The notes under the pieces are model-generated. The model was not told the origin of the DNA. It was given only the letters and a program-made list of their open reading frames with translations, and searched no databases. This document shows positions 9,697 to 18,958 of a DNA stretch of 64,000 bases, in pieces. The position numbers and the translations under genes are program-made. How positions within the stretch are numbered: the stretch's first letter is position 1; each line of letters begins with the position of its first letter. This DNA is from Filimonas effusa (GTDB lineage: Bacteria > Bacteroidota > Bacteroidia > Chitinophagales > Chitinophagaceae), in contig NZ_SDHZ01000005.1 in assembly GCF_004118675.1 (NCBI RefSeq), forward strand, positions 310,001 through 374,000, read 5' to 3'.

Positions 9697-10437
9697 TTAA
9701 GAAAGGCAGGTCTTTTTAATCTCTGTCCACAGATCGCGATAACACTGGGCTGCATAACTGCTATTGGCAAATTCAAATACAGGTTGCTGGTTTATGCCCA
9801 TCTTTTCTACGTCGCTGAGATAGGGGATATAGTTTTTGAAAAACAGCTTGTCTTTATAAAACTGCTGCACTGTTTCGTGGTGGAGGTTCTTACGATGATC
9901 TACCATGCTGAAGAAGCATTTGAGCTTACCCAGATCCAGTTCGTTTTCTTCCAGGTAACCGGCTACGGTTTCGTAGGAACGAATAGAAAGCGTTGTGGGT
10001 ATATTTGGCATCAGCACCCAATCTGCCGCGTTAAAGATATTTTCATGTAAGAGAGAGATGCCTGGCGGGCAGTCGAGGAATATTACATCAAATTCTTTTG
10101 CGCCGGCCAACAGGCTTTTCAGGCGTTTTTTACTTTGTCTTACTTCGCCCAGTACAAGGTCGGCGTTACGTGCCGAAAGGTCGGAGGGTATAACCCAGAG
10201 GTTTTCGAAAGCGGAGCCCTGAACCACGTCTCTTAGTTCCAATTCATCTGTAAGCAATTTTTTACTTTCATTCTTCACCTGGGCCTGTACACCAAAATAA
10301 AAAGATGCCGATCCCTGCGGATCCAGATCCCATACCAGTGTTTTCAATCCGTCTGCTGCAGCAAGGTATGCGAGGTTTACGGTGGCCGCGGTTTTGCCTA
10401 CTCCACCTTTCAGGTTGTACAGCGCGAGTGAAGTCAT
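9697..10437 (-). CDS. ParA/Soj-family ATPase
   Basis: The 246-residue protein begins with the deviant Walker A motif KGGVGKT at 10-16 and has the switch motif LDCPPG and the DLDPQGSAS segment near residue 38, all characteristic of ParA/Soj/MinD ATPases. The length fits chromosomal Soj proteins. These ATPases bind DNA or membrane when loaded with ATP and position a partner's cargo. No parB lies beside it. Its neighbours are uvrB (47 bases upstream) and an AsmA-like gene (14 bases downstream). It could act with the parS array at 45-47 kb if a ParB is encoded elsewhere, or it could position other cargo. The family call is secure, the role is not. Confidence 0.88.
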   Translation of the reverse strand: MTSLALYNLKGGVGKTAATVNLAYLAAADGLKTLVWDLDPQGSASFYFGVQAQVKNESKKLLTDELELRDVVQGSAFENLWVIPSDLSARNADLVLGEVRQSKKRLKSLLAGAKEFDVIFLDCPPGISLLHENIFNAADWVLMPNIPTTLSIRSYETVAGYLEENELDLGKLKCFFSMVDHRKNLHHETVQQFYKDKLFFKNYIPYLSDVEKMGINQQPVFEFANSSYAAQCYRDLWTEIKKTCLS

Positions 10438-10484
10438 AAGTAACGGTTTTATGAGGGAATATAAGTTATTTCAGCCAGAGTGCC

Positions 10485-12527
10485 TTATTGCTTCATGGTT
10501 TCCAGCTCCTTTTGCATGCGGAACATTTCATCCCTCAGACGTGCGGCTTCAATGAAATCGAGGTCACGCGCTGCTTTTTCCATTTCCTTCTTCACCTTAC
10601 CGATGGCTTTTTCGAGTTGAGGTATTGTTTTGTACACTACCTGTTCTTCGGCGACGGCATGCTGCACCAGATCCTGGTCGGCCTGTATGGCTTTTGGATC
10701 ATTTACATCAAAGCCGCGGATGTCGAGCACGGCGGTTTGCTTCATGATCTGGTCTATGGACTTTTTGACTGTGCGCGGCGTTATGTTATGCAGCTGGTTG
10801 AATTCTATCTGCTTCTGGCGGCGGCGTCCCGTTTCATCAATGGTACGCTGCATACTTTCGGTCATTTTATCGGCATAGAAGATCACCAGTCCATCCACAT
10901 TCCGCGCAGCGCGGCCGGCAGTTTGTGTGAGAGAGCGTTCATTCCTCAGGAAACCTTCCTTATCGGCATCCAATATGGCTACCAGTGATACTTCGGGCAA
11001 GTCGAGGCCTTCTCTCAGCAGGTTTACGCCTACCAGCACATCAATTTCGCCGAGGCGCAGTTGTCTTAAGATCTCAACACGTTCCAGCGTATCTACGTCG
11101 CTATGGATGTATTTGGATTTAATATTGATACGGTGAAGATATTTATCCATTTCTTCTGCCATACGTTTGGTAAGCGTGGTTACCAGAACGCGGTCGCCTT
11201 TTTTCACCCGTTTGTCTATTTCGTTGAGGAGGTCATCGATCTGGTTGACGCTGGGTCTTACTTCTATCGGCGGATCGAGCAGACCTGTGGGGCGCACTAC
11301 CTGCTCAATTACGAATCCACCTGTTTTTTCCAGTTCATAGTCACCCGGCGTTGCGCTTACAAAGACCGTCTGGCCTGTCATATTTTCGAACTCATGGAAG
11401 TTGAGCGGCCTGTTGTCGATGGCGCTTGGCAGGCGGAAGCCATAGTCGACCAAGACCAGTTTACGGCTACGGTCGCCGCCATACATCCCTGCTATCTGCG
11501 GTATCGTCTGGTGGCTTTCGTCGAGCATACATATGAAGTCTTTGGGGAAGTAGTCAAGCAGGCAGAAGGGGCGTGTTCCGGGTAAACGGCGGTCGAAGAA
11601 CCTGGAATAGTTTTCTATGCCGTTACAGTAGCCCAGTTCCCTGATCATTTCGAGGTCGTATTCCACACGTTCTTTTATCCGTTGTGCTTCTATATGTTTA
11701 CCTACGTTCTGGAAATATGCTACCTGGGCTGCCATTTCATCCTGTATTTCCACGATGATCTGCTGCTGCATGTCTTTAGGCGCCAGGTAAAGGTTGGCGG
11801 GGAAGATCGCGGCGTTCTCGATACGCTCGAGCCTTTTACCGGTAACAACGTCTATGCTTTCTATATCTTCTATTTCATCGCCGAAGAAGGTGATGCGATA
11901 GCCATTATCGGCATAGGGGAGGTTGATATCTACGGTATCTCCTTTTACGCGGAAAGTTCCCCTTTTGAAATCAACCTGGGTTCTGCTATACAGGCTGTTC
12001 ACCAATGCATGGAGGAAGCCCTGGCGTGAGGTCACCTGGCCTTTATAAATGCGGATGATGCCATTCTCGAATTCGGCGGGGTTACCCATACCATAGATAC
12101 AGCTCACACTTGCCACCACAATGATATCGCGCCGGCCCGTAAGCAACTGACTGGTGGCCTGCAGCCGCAGCTTATCCAGTTCTTCGTTAATGCTCAGGTC
12201 TTTTTCGATATAGGTGTTACTCACCGGCATATATGCCTCAGGCTGATAGTAATCGTAATAGCTTACAAAATAGCCGACGGCATTTTCGGGGAAGAACTGT
12301 TTGAATTCTCCATAGAGCTGTGCTACCAGCGTTTTGTTGTGGGTAAGAACCAGCGTTGGCCGCTGTAACTGAGCTATCACATTGGCCATGGTAAATGTTT
12401 TACCAGAACCGGTAACGCCCAGCAAAGTATGATAACGCTCCCCGCTGTTCAATCCCTCTACCAACTGGCTGATGGCGGCAGGCTGATCGCCTCCGGGTGC
12501 ATAAGGTGCATGTAGTTTAAATGGCAT
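10485..12527 (-). CDS. uvrB: Excinuclease ABC subunit B
   Basis: This 680-residue protein is the damage-verifying helicase-like subunit of nucleotide excision repair; it receives DNA from UvrA and loads UvrC. Seen here: the Walker A segment GVTGSGKTFT near residue 39, the beta-hairpin segment YYDYYQPEAYMP near 92, helicase motif VSATPGDYE in the middle, TAGRAARN near 540, and a C-terminal UVR domain (EAARLRDEMFRMQKELE) that contacts UvrC. Length is normal. The ATG at 12527 is only four bases after a TATCTTTG box, so the message may be leaderless. It heads a run with parA, the AsmA-like gene and a cytochrome. Confidence 0.97.
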   Translation of the reverse strand: MPFKLHAPYAPGGDQPAAISQLVEGLNSGERYHTLLGVTGSGKTFTMANVIAQLQRPTLVLTHNKTLVAQLYGEFKQFFPENAVGYFVSYYDYYQPEAYMPVSNTYIEKDLSINEELDKLRLQATSQLLTGRRDIIVVASVSCIYGMGNPAEFENGIIRIYKGQVTSRQGFLHALVNSLYSRTQVDFKRGTFRVKGDTVDINLPYADNGYRITFFGDEIEDIESIDVVTGKRLERIENAAIFPANLYLAPKDMQQQIIVEIQDEMAAQVAYFQNVGKHIEAQRIKERVEYDLEMIRELGYCNGIENYSRFFDRRLPGTRPFCLLDYFPKDFICMLDESHQTIPQIAGMYGGDRSRKLVLVDYGFRLPSAIDNRPLNFHEFENMTGQTVFVSATPGDYELEKTGGFVIEQVVRPTGLLDPPIEVRPSVNQIDDLLNEIDKRVKKGDRVLVTTLTKRMAEEMDKYLHRINIKSKYIHSDVDTLERVEILRQLRLGEIDVLVGVNLLREGLDLPEVSLVAILDADKEGFLRNERSLTQTAGRAARNVDGLVIFYADKMTESMQRTIDETGRRRQKQIEFNQLHNITPRTVKKSIDQIMKQTAVLDIRGFDVNDPKAIQADQDLVQHAVAEEQVVYKTIPQLEKAIGKVKKEMEKAARDLDFIEAARLRDEMFRMQKELETMKQ

Positions 12528-12531
12528 ATTG

Positions 12532-12539
12532 CAAAGATA
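12532..12539 (-). promoter_or_regulatory. Predicted -7 promoter box for uvrB, next to the start codon
   Basis: The minus strand reads TATCTTTG, then CAAT, then the ATG of uvrB. It is an exact TAnnTTTG match. With the usual spacing, transcription would begin at or within a base or two of the ATG. Confidence 0.5.
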
Positions 12540-12633
12540 CTAATGAGTAAATCATATAACATTAAGACAAAAAACACACCAGTGCTATTAAGCACTATGC
12601 CTTATCTTTAATTCAAACAGCAAAATTCATTAC

Positions 12634-13320
12634 GTGTTTAACAGCGAAGAAATTAAAAAGCGGGTAGGCGCCTATGCGGCAGACTATGTTCAACCAGGTA
12701 TGACGATAGGTATTGGCACAGGCAGCACTGTTTATTGGCTGTTACAGGAGCTGGGTAACAGGATACAGCAGGGACTTCAGTTCCGGGCGGTACCTACTTC
12801 AAGACAGACACAAACACTGGCCACTGAACTGGGTATTACCATTGCCGACATCAATAATATTGAAGAACTGGCGCTAACCATTGACGGCGCCGATGAAATA
12901 GATGGCAGCTTACAACTCATTAAAGGAGGGGGAGGAGCTTTGCTGCAAGAGAAGATAGTTGCCGCGGCTTCAAAGCAGCTTATCATTATTGCCGATGAAA
13001 CCAAAATGGTATCCCAGCTTGGGCAGTTCCCATTGCCGGTAGAGGTCATCCCATTCGGATGGAAACAGGTTTCCAAAAAGATCCAGCAACTCGGGTGCAG
13101 GGAGGTTGTGCTAAGGCAAAAGAACGGGGAGACGTTCATTTCTGACCATGGGCACTATATTCTTGACTGTCATTTTTCTGCTATACCCCATGCCTCCACT
13201 GTTAACCAGCAACTGCATGACATACCCGGTGTTGTTGAAACAGGTTTATTTATAAATATGGCTGATATGGCCATATGCGGTTATGCAGACGGGCGTATCA
13301 TCACTAGCCTGCCAGCTTAG
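12634..13320 (+). CDS. rpiA: Ribose-5-phosphate isomerase A
   Basis: This 228-residue enzyme interconverts ribose 5-phosphate and ribulose 5-phosphate in the pentose phosphate pathway. Seen in the sequence: GIGTGST at 26-32, DGADEID at 84-90 and KGGGGALLQEK at 97-107, which carries the catalytic Lys97 and the general base Glu106. The start is GTG at 12634; no in-frame ATG lies upstream and the N-terminus fits the family there. A near-match -7 box (TATCTTTA at 12603-12610) lies just upstream. A small inverted repeat (AGTGCT-N4-AGCACT) at 12581-12596 precedes it. The 3' end overlaps the convergent peptidase gene by 17 bases. Confidence 0.94.
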   Translation: MFNSEEIKKRVGAYAADYVQPGMTIGIGTGSTVYWLLQELGNRIQQGLQFRAVPTSRQTQTLATELGITIADINNIEELALTIDGADEIDGSLQLIKGGGGALLQEKIVAAASKQLIIIADETKMVSQLGQFPLPVEVIPFGWKQVSKKIQQLGCREVVLRQKNGETFISDHGHYILDCHFSAIPHASTVNQQLHDIPGVVETGLFINMADMAICGYADGRIITSLPA

Positions 13321-15559
13321 CCGCCAGGTAGAGCTGATCTGACAACTGCTGGATGGCATCGGCAGCGACATTGATCTGTTGCTGTGCCTGTTCCCATTTT
13401 CGTTGTTCAATGGCTTCCCTGATGCCGGGAAGTGTTTTTACACCATAGCCGGTATAGAAGCCCGGAGCATATAAAGTATGTTTATACCAGGGGCGGCCGG
13501 GCAGTCCTTTGCTAACCAATAATTGTTGTTCTGCCTGGTAGAGCAGTTTATTCAGCGGGCCGTGGTCGGTGCTGTTGTTTACAAGTCTGGTAAGTGAGTC
13601 GCCTGCCTGTTTTGAAATCTTTTCAAAATCCCTGAGTGCATTTTGCAGTGGAGAGAAGTCGAGATAAGGAACTTCTTCTTTCACCTTTGGTGCGTTATAC
13701 ACCAGGGTAGGATCTGCAGCGAGTTTATAAGCCCTGCTTCTGATGACCTGGTTTTCTACAAGAGTAGCTTCACGCATCTGATCGGTGAGCGTCATGAGTT
13801 CAGAAACATAACCGTTCACTGCGTTAAAGAGATTGCGGAAATTAAAAGGCAGGATCTCTGCATTTGCCAAACGCAGTGCGGCCCTGCCGGCGGTTTTAGA
13901 CAAGGCCACTCCATATTGGAAGCCGGGGTCTTTGAAGCGTACAAAATAATCGTACGAATCGTAGATGGAATGATATTCGCCGCCGGCGTCTTCACCGCCG
14001 AACGACAGGTTGAGACTTGGAATACCAAGGTGTTGCAGGAAAGCAGAATAATCTGATCCGGAGCCGAGGGCAGAAAGAGAGAGCGTTCGTTTTGCGAGGA
14101 TCTCTTTTTTTGCATTTATCCCTGAAGCATTGACCAGGTCATTTGCTCTCCGGCGATCGAATAATGAAACGTTTGTCTGGGGGTCGGTGATTACTTTTGA
14201 AATATCTTCTATAAGCGGTTCCAGTGCGTGTGAGCCTCCTGCTTCGAGGAAGCCGCGGCCGTTGCCATCGGTATTAATATAGGCAACCGCTTTATTCTGC
14301 AATTCTTCTGCATGCTGTTCCACCCATTCTGTGGAGCCGAGTAGGCCTGGTTCTTCGCCGTCCCAGGCGCAATAGACCAATGTACGGCGTGGTCTCCAAC
14401 CTGTTTTAACGAGTTCTCCGATGGCTTTGGCTTCTTCCATCAAGGAGGCCAGGCCGCTTATAGGATCTGCAGCGCCGTTCACCCAGGCGTCGTGATGGTT
14501 ACCCCTGATCACCCATTCATTGGGATAGAGCGAGCCGGGGAGTGTAGCGATCACATTATAGCAGGGGCGTAATTTCCAATCTGATTCAACCCTCAGGTGT
14601 ACCCTTGCGCGGCCGGGGCCAACATGATAAGTAATAGGCAGGGCGCCGCGCCAATCTTCGGGGGCTACCGGACCCTGTAATGCTTCGAGCAAGGGTTTTG
14701 CGTCGTGATAGCTGACAGGCAATACCGGGATCTTCAATAAGTTGGGCGCTTTAAAGCGGTCGAGTCGTTTTGCCGTATCGGTAGCGCCGATATTGGGCGT
14801 AAGCGGATCGCCGGGATATATTACCATATCCATTACAGAGCCGCGCTGAACGCCCCATTCATTTTTAAAAGCTCCTTTGGGATATACGTCGCCCTGGAAA
14901 TAACCATCGTCACGCGGGTCTGAATATATAATACAACCTATTGCTCCGTGTTCCTGTGCGAGTTTTGGTTTGATGCCGCGCCAGGAGCGGCCGTATTTTG
15001 CAATAACTATACGTCCTTTTACATCTATGCCCATTCGTTCGAGCTGTTCGTAGTCGGCGGGCAGGCCGTAGTTCACATATACCAGTTCGCCCATTACATC
15101 GCCATCGGCGCCCCAGGCGTTATAGGTAGGTAATTGTCCATCCTGGCCAGAAGTACCATCCTCTTTCAGGGCGGGTTCTTTCAATACTGCCTTATACGTA
15201 GTTGGCGCTGTTAGTTCGAGCTCGCGCACCTTTGGTGTTGGGAACAAGACCTGGAAGACCTCTGTTTTTACTTCAAAGCCATATTGTTTGAAGCTGGCGG
15301 CTATTTTTTCAGCAACAGCTTTTCCTGCAGCAGATCCTATGGGATGCGGTTTTGCCGCCAGTGTGCGGATGGTATTGCCGATATTCTCCGCGCTGATGTT
15401 CTTATCGAAATCGGCTTCGGCCTGAAGCTGGGCTACGCTTGTTTTATCGGTAAAGCCGGGGATAGGTTTACTATTGGTTACGCCGGACTGAGCTGTACTA
15501 CTAAAAGCTGCAAACAGCAGGGCAATGGGCAGGTATTGCCTGATATAGAAGTATTTCAT
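13304..15559 (-). CDS. M28-family metallopeptidase (glutamate carboxypeptidase II-like), secreted
   Basis: The frame is open to 15676, but the ATG at 15559 directly starts a signal peptide (MKYFYIRQYLPIALLFAAF, cleavage near STAQ), giving 751 residues. The layout is that of the glutamate carboxypeptidase II group: a protease-associated (PA) domain inserted in the first half (region with GRIVIAKYGRSWRG), then the M28 zinc peptidase core. Zinc ligands are visible as His and Asp in NHHDAWVNGAADP, the Glu pair in WDGEEPGLLGS, Asp in NTDGNG, and His in GGEYHSIYD. A C-terminal dimerisation-like helical domain follows. The substrate is unknown; relatives remove C-terminal residues from peptides. It lies 43 bases after mgsA and may be cotranscribed. 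Confidence 0.9.
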   Translation of the reverse strand: MKYFYIRQYLPIALLFAAFSSTAQSGVTNSKPIPGFTDKTSVAQLQAEADFDKNISAENIGNTIRTLAAKPHPIGSAAGKAVAEKIAASFKQYGFEVKTEVFQVLFPTPKVRELELTAPTTYKAVLKEPALKEDGTSGQDGQLPTYNAWGADGDVMGELVYVNYGLPADYEQLERMGIDVKGRIVIAKYGRSWRGIKPKLAQEHGAIGCIIYSDPRDDGYFQGDVYPKGAFKNEWGVQRGSVMDMVIYPGDPLTPNIGATDTAKRLDRFKAPNLLKIPVLPVSYHDAKPLLEALQGPVAPEDWRGALPITYHVGPGRARVHLRVESDWKLRPCYNVIATLPGSLYPNEWVIRGNHHDAWVNGAADPISGLASLMEEAKAIGELVKTGWRPRRTLVYCAWDGEEPGLLGSTEWVEQHAEELQNKAVAYINTDGNGRGFLEAGGSHALEPLIEDISKVITDPQTNVSLFDRRRANDLVNASGINAKKEILAKRTLSLSALGSGSDYSAFLQHLGIPSLNLSFGGEDAGGEYHSIYDSYDYFVRFKDPGFQYGVALSKTAGRAALRLANAEILPFNFRNLFNAVNGYVSELMTLTDQMREATLVENQVIRSRAYKLAADPTLVYNAPKVKEEVPYLDFSPLQNALRDFEKISKQAGDSLTRLVNNSTDHGPLNKLLYQAEQQLLVSKGLPGRPWYKHTLYAPGFYTGYGVKTLPGIREAIEQRKWEQAQQQINVAADAIQQLSDQLYLAAKLAG

Positions 15560-15602
15560 ATCAGAGGTACAATTGGTTGGTAGGCATAGGATAATCCGTT
15601 TG

Positions 15603-16073
15603 TTACACAGTGGCAGCTTTCGAAATATCGCGGGACAGGTAATCGGTATAATCCGGTATTGCTGCTTCGTATTCACCGTTCATAAAGGGGGAGGTCATTA
15701 CAAAATCAGCTGTGGCGCGGTCGCATGCCATTGGAATATTCCAGGCAACACCTAAACGCAGTAATGCTTTTACATCGCTATCATGTGGCTGGGCTTCCAT
15801 AGGATCCCAGAAAAAGATCATGACATCGATATCGCCTGTAGCAATGAGGGCGCCCAATTGCTGATCACCGCCCAACGGGCCGCTGAGCATTCGTTTAACG
15901 GGAACGCCCAAGGCTTCTTCGAGTTTCCGGCCAGTAGTACCGGTAGCGATGAGTTCATGTTTTACCAGTGTATCGCGATTTTGTATCGCCCAGTCCTGAA
16001 GGTCTGCCTTCTTATTGTCGTGGGCTACCAGTGCTATTCTTTTGCGCAAGCCCAGTTTTTTGATCTTTGCCAT
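15603..16073 (-). CDS. mgsA: Methylglyoxal synthase
   Basis: The ATG at 16073 gives a 156-residue protein, the family's usual length; the frame is open further upstream but that part does not fit. The enzyme converts dihydroxyacetone phosphate to methylglyoxal and phosphate, a bypass of lower glycolysis under phosphate limitation. The family's active-site residues are all visible: His18 in VAHDN, the GTTGRKLEE phosphate loop at 45-53, catalytic Asp70 in SGPLGGD, Asp90 in FFWDP, and His97 and Asp100 in PHDSD. It precedes the M28 peptidase by 43 bases on the same strand, and lies downstream of the recA terminator. Confidence 0.95.
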   Translation of the reverse strand: MAKIKKLGLRKRIALVAHDNKKADLQDWAIQNRDTLVKHELIATGTTGRKLEEALGVPVKRMLSGPLGGDQQLGALIATGDIDVMIFFWDPMEAQPHDSDVKALLRLGVAWNIPMACDRATADFVMTSPFMNGEYEAAIPDYTDYLSRDISKAATV

Positions 16074-16179
16074 GCACAATAATAACAATAAAATACCACG
16101 CTCATCACAAGAAATATCAGTCCGTTTACAACAAAATACTATCTCTATCAAAGGCGGCTATGCGGATAGTTACGGATAT

Positions 16180-16210
16180 AAAAAAGCCCTCCTGGGGAAC
16201 CAGGACGGCT
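16180..16210 (-). terminator. Intrinsic terminator of recA
   Basis: On the minus strand an 11-bp stem with one mismatch (arms 16185-16195 and 16200-16210, loop GGAA/TTCC) is followed by a T tract. It starts 39 bases after the recA stop and separates recA from mgsA. Confidence 0.8.
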
Positions 16211-16248
16211 ATATATACTTACTAACCCCAAAATACAAATTTTAAACA

Positions 16249-17274
16249 CTACGCCTCTACGGCAGCAGCAGCTGCGGGTGCTTGTGCGGCGGCAATTTTT
16301 GCCCTGATCTTGCCTTCAATTTCTGCGGCCAGTTCAGGATTGTCGATGATAAGTTGTTTTACGGCATCGCGACCCTGGCCAAGTTTATTGCCTTCGTAGC
16401 TAAACCAGCTGCCGCTTTTTTGTACCACGCCTAATTCAACACCCATATCGATGATTTCGCCCACCTTGCTTACGCCTTCGCCGAAGATGATATCGAACTC
16501 GGCGCTACGGAAAGGAGGTGCTACTTTATTCTTCACCACTTTTACTTTAACGCGGTTACCTATTGCTTCGTCGCCGTCTTTGATTTGTGTGCTGCGACGG
16601 ATATCGAGACGAACGGAAGCATAGAATTTAAGGGCATTACCACCGGTAGTAGTTTCGGGGTTACCGAACATTACACCAATTTTTTCCCTCAGTTGGTTGA
16701 TGAATATACAAATGGTGTTGGTTTTGCTGATAGTAGCTGTAAGCTTACGCAGGGCCTGGCTCATTAAGCGAGCCTGCAAGCCCATTTTGCTATCGCCCAT
16801 TTCGCCTTCGAGTTCCCCTTTGGGAACCAGCGCCGCCACGGAGTCGATAACCACTACATCCAGGGCGCCCGATAAGATAAGGCGATCGGCAATTTCCAAT
16901 GCCTGTTCGCCATAATCGGGCTGAGAGATAAGCAGGCTATCTACATCTACACCAAGTTTTTTTGCATAGGCACTGTCAAATGCGTGTTCGGCATCTATGA
17001 TGGCGCATATACCGCCTTTTTTCTGTGCTTCGGCTATTACGTGTGTAGCTACGGTTGTTTTACCTGAAGATTCAGGACCGTAGATCTCGATGATCCTTCC
17101 TTTAGGCAAACCACCCACTCCTAATGCCGTATCCAACCCGATAGAACCGGTAGAAACAACTTCCAGCTCTTTTTCGCCACGTTCGTTCATCATCATCACG
17201 CTACCCTTGCCAAAATCTTTGTCGATTTTGTCAATGGTGAGCTTCAGCGCCTTAAGTTTATCTGCATTTGACAT
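16249..17274 (-). CDS. recA: Recombinase A
   Basis: The 341-residue protein is the strand-exchange recombinase and SOS co-protease. Seen: Walker [10 protein letters not shown] at 66-74, the Walker B region [13 protein letters not shown], the L2-loop region [22 protein letters not shown], and a short Ala-rich acidic-free tail ([14 protein letters not shown]). Length and order are normal. It has its own promoter (17297-17304) and terminator (16180-16210), so it is a single-gene unit here. recX is not adjacent; it lies 1.7 kb away beyond the alcohol dehydrogenase gene. Confidence 0.98.
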   Translation of the reverse strand: MSNADKLKALKLTIDKIDKDFGKGSVMMMNERGEKELEVVSTGSIGLDTALGVGGLPKGRIIEIYGPESSGKTTVATHVIAEAQKKGGICAIIDAEHAFDSAYAKKLGVDVDSLLISQPDYGEQALEIADRLILSGALDVVVIDSVAALVPKGELEGEMGDSKMGLQARLMSQALRKLTATISKTNTICIFINQLREKIGVMFGNPETTTGGNALKFYASVRLDIRRSTQIKDGDEAIGNRVKVKVVKNKVAPPFRSAEFDIIFGEGVSKVGEIIDMGVELGVVQKSGSWFSYEGNKLGQGRDAVKQLIIDNPELAAEIEGKIRAKIAAAQAPAAAAAVEA

Positions 17275-17296
17275 AGTATTCGTTTTGTGTTTGCTT

Positions 17297-17304
17297 CAAA
17301 AATA
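17297..17304 (-). promoter_or_regulatory. Predicted -7 promoter box for recA, in a 390-base interval without genes
   Basis: The minus strand reads TATTTTTG, an exact TAnnTTTG match 22 bases before the recA ATG. The rest of 17305-17606 is AT-rich; apart from this box and the terminator at 17607-17636 nothing else was recognised. No clear SOS-type operator was found. Confidence 0.45.
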
Positions 17305-17606
17305 ATCAGATCGTAAAGCTAAAACATTTTTAATTATCACCACTAACTATTTTAGTATTTTTTGGTAATTATTTTGGCTTTTGGCGGGACGGCCATCCTA
17401 AATATAATGGCATTTTTCTGCCTTCCATTTTATAGAACGTTAATTGTCAGCAAATTATGTACTTAAAGCTATACCCTTTCCTCTTTAGCAAAAGTAGTAA
17501 GGGTGCTAATGTCATGCTAAAAGCAGAGAAGGTCACTTATAAATAAAAATAGCTGCTGAGAATTGCTTAAACGGGGAATCCTTTTCATCAGGCATCCGAA
17601 TAAAAC

Positions 17607-17636
17607 GAGGCCGTATCGCACTTATGATACGGCCTC
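17607..17636 (-). terminator. Intrinsic terminator of the alcohol dehydrogenase gene
   Basis: A perfect 11-bp stem (GAGGCCGTATC with GATACGGCCTC, eight-base loop) lies 29 bases after the dehydrogenase stop. The minus-strand tail is GTTTTATT. Confidence 0.85.
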
Positions 17637-17665
17637 TTTGGTATAGTGGTGAAGCGTTTCCGGCG

Positions 17666-18745
17666 TTAGAGACGTTCGTATAATGCTCTCAGTTTTTCGC
17701 GGGTCATTATTTTTTCCCAGTCGCTGCCCAATGCATTTTCCCACAGGGGTTTCATACCGAGGGATACGGTGATCATAGATTCGAACTGCTCTTCCGTAAG
17801 ACCTTTAGTGATGCCCTGGGGTATTTCGATCTTGTGTTTTTCGACCATTCTCTTGAATTTTTCTACGCCTTCGGGGTAGTATTCTTCGAGTTTATCGAAT
17901 ACGATACAGTTGCCGATGCCGTGTTTGGTACCCAGCACGTAGGCCAATCCATAGCTTACAGCATGTGCCACACCTACCTGGCTATAGGCAATGCTCATGC
18001 CACCGGCGTAGGAGGCCATCATCAGTTTTTCATCGGATTCTTCGTCCCATCCGTCTTTTTCGAGGAAAACCTCTTCGCATAATACCTGTGCTTTTTCGCC
18101 GTAAGACTGGCTGAAGGCATTGAGGTAGGTACCGTTAAGAGATTCTACGCAGTGGATAAAGCAATCCATCGCTGTATAGAAGCGTTGGTTTGCAGGAACT
18201 GTTTTACAAAGCTGCGGGTCTAATACAATCTGGTCGAAGGTGGTGAAGTCGGAGTTCATGCCCAGTTTACGGGTGGGGCCTGTAAGCACGCAGGTGCGGC
18301 TTACTTCGGCGCCGGTACCGGCTATGGTAGGGATACCGGCTTTATAAACACCGGGAACCTTTACGAGATCCCATCCCTGGTAGTCGACGGAGGAGCCGGG
18401 GTTGGTCATCATAAGCGCTACTGCTTTTGCGGTATCCATTACGGAGCCGCCGCCGATGCCGATGATACCGCTTACTTCGCCAAACTCGGCTTTCAGTTCA
18501 TCGCGCAGTTTATCTACACCGGAAGTTTTGGGTTCATGAGTAACATCGATGATAACCACCTTGTCTTTGCCGCGTAAAGGAATCCGGGATAAAAATTCCT
18601 GTTTGTCCCTGAAGAATTCATCTACAAAGAATATAATAGGTGCTTCGCCTTTTCTCTGTGGTGCCAGTATTTCATCGAGCTGATTGAAGCAGCCTTTGCC
18701 GTACACCACGTAATTAACCATTCTGAAGTTGCGAAACTGTGCCAT
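17666..18745 (-). CDS. Iron-containing alcohol dehydrogenase (possibly a KdnB-like Kdo 8-oxidase)
   Basis: The 359-residue protein has the family's NAD-binding segment GIGGGSVMDTAKAVA near residue 96 and the metal-binding region near 260-280 with His residues in GVAHAVSYGLAYVLGTKHG. This is a group III, iron-dependent alcohol dehydrogenase. The N-terminus (YVVYGKGCFNQLDEIL) and overall form resemble KdnB proteins, which oxidise carbon 8 of Kdo on the way to 8-amino-Kdo; that is a recollection of family likeness, not shown by a search. The expected partner aminotransferase KdnA is not beside it. It has its own strong terminator. An alternative is an unassigned alcohol or aldehyde reductase. 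Confidence 0.85.
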   Translation of the reverse strand: MAQFRNFRMVNYVVYGKGCFNQLDEILAPQRKGEAPIIFFVDEFFRDKQEFLSRIPLRGKDKVVIIDVTHEPKTSGVDKLRDELKAEFGEVSGIIGIGGGSVMDTAKAVALMMTNPGSSVDYQGWDLVKVPGVYKAGIPTIAGTGAEVSRTCVLTGPTRKLGMNSDFTTFDQIVLDPQLCKTVPANQRFYTAMDCFIHCVESLNGTYLNAFSQSYGEKAQVLCEEVFLEKDGWDEESDEKLMMASYAGGMSIAYSQVGVAHAVSYGLAYVLGTKHGIGNCIVFDKLEEYYPEGVEKFKRMVEKHKIEIPQGITKGLTEEQFESMITVSLGMKPLWENALGSDWEKIMTREKLRALYERL

Positions 18746-18806
18746 AACGATTATTTTAAGATTGCGAAGGTAGAGAATAGATAACAGATGGCGGATGACA
18801 GATGAC

Positions 18807-18911
18807 AGAAAGTGGTGAGGGGTGGCAGATGATTGACAGATGGTGAATGGTAGGAAGTGATGAGGTGAGGCAGATGGTGGATGGTAGAAAGTGGTGAGGG
18901 GTGGCAGATGA
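18807..18911. repeat. Imperfect G/A-rich direct repeats
   Basis: An exact 26-bp direct repeat beginning AGAAAGTGGTGAGG occurs at 18807-18832 and 18886-18911, with a diverged copy at 18852-18877. The wider interval 18785-18940 is full of CAGATGG-type words. A similar, weaker stretch lies at 25250-25300. There is no credible gene in it; it separates recX from the alcohol dehydrogenase gene. Confidence 0.75.
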
Positions 18912-18958
18912 ACGACAGATGGAAGATGGCGGGTGACAAGGTAGGGCGTTATATTAGT

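Noticed and set aside
12581-12596. AGTGCT-N4-AGCACT inverted repeat before rpiA as a terminator or operator
   Set aside because: Short stem with no T run and no evidence for a regulator; mentioned only in the rpiA entry.
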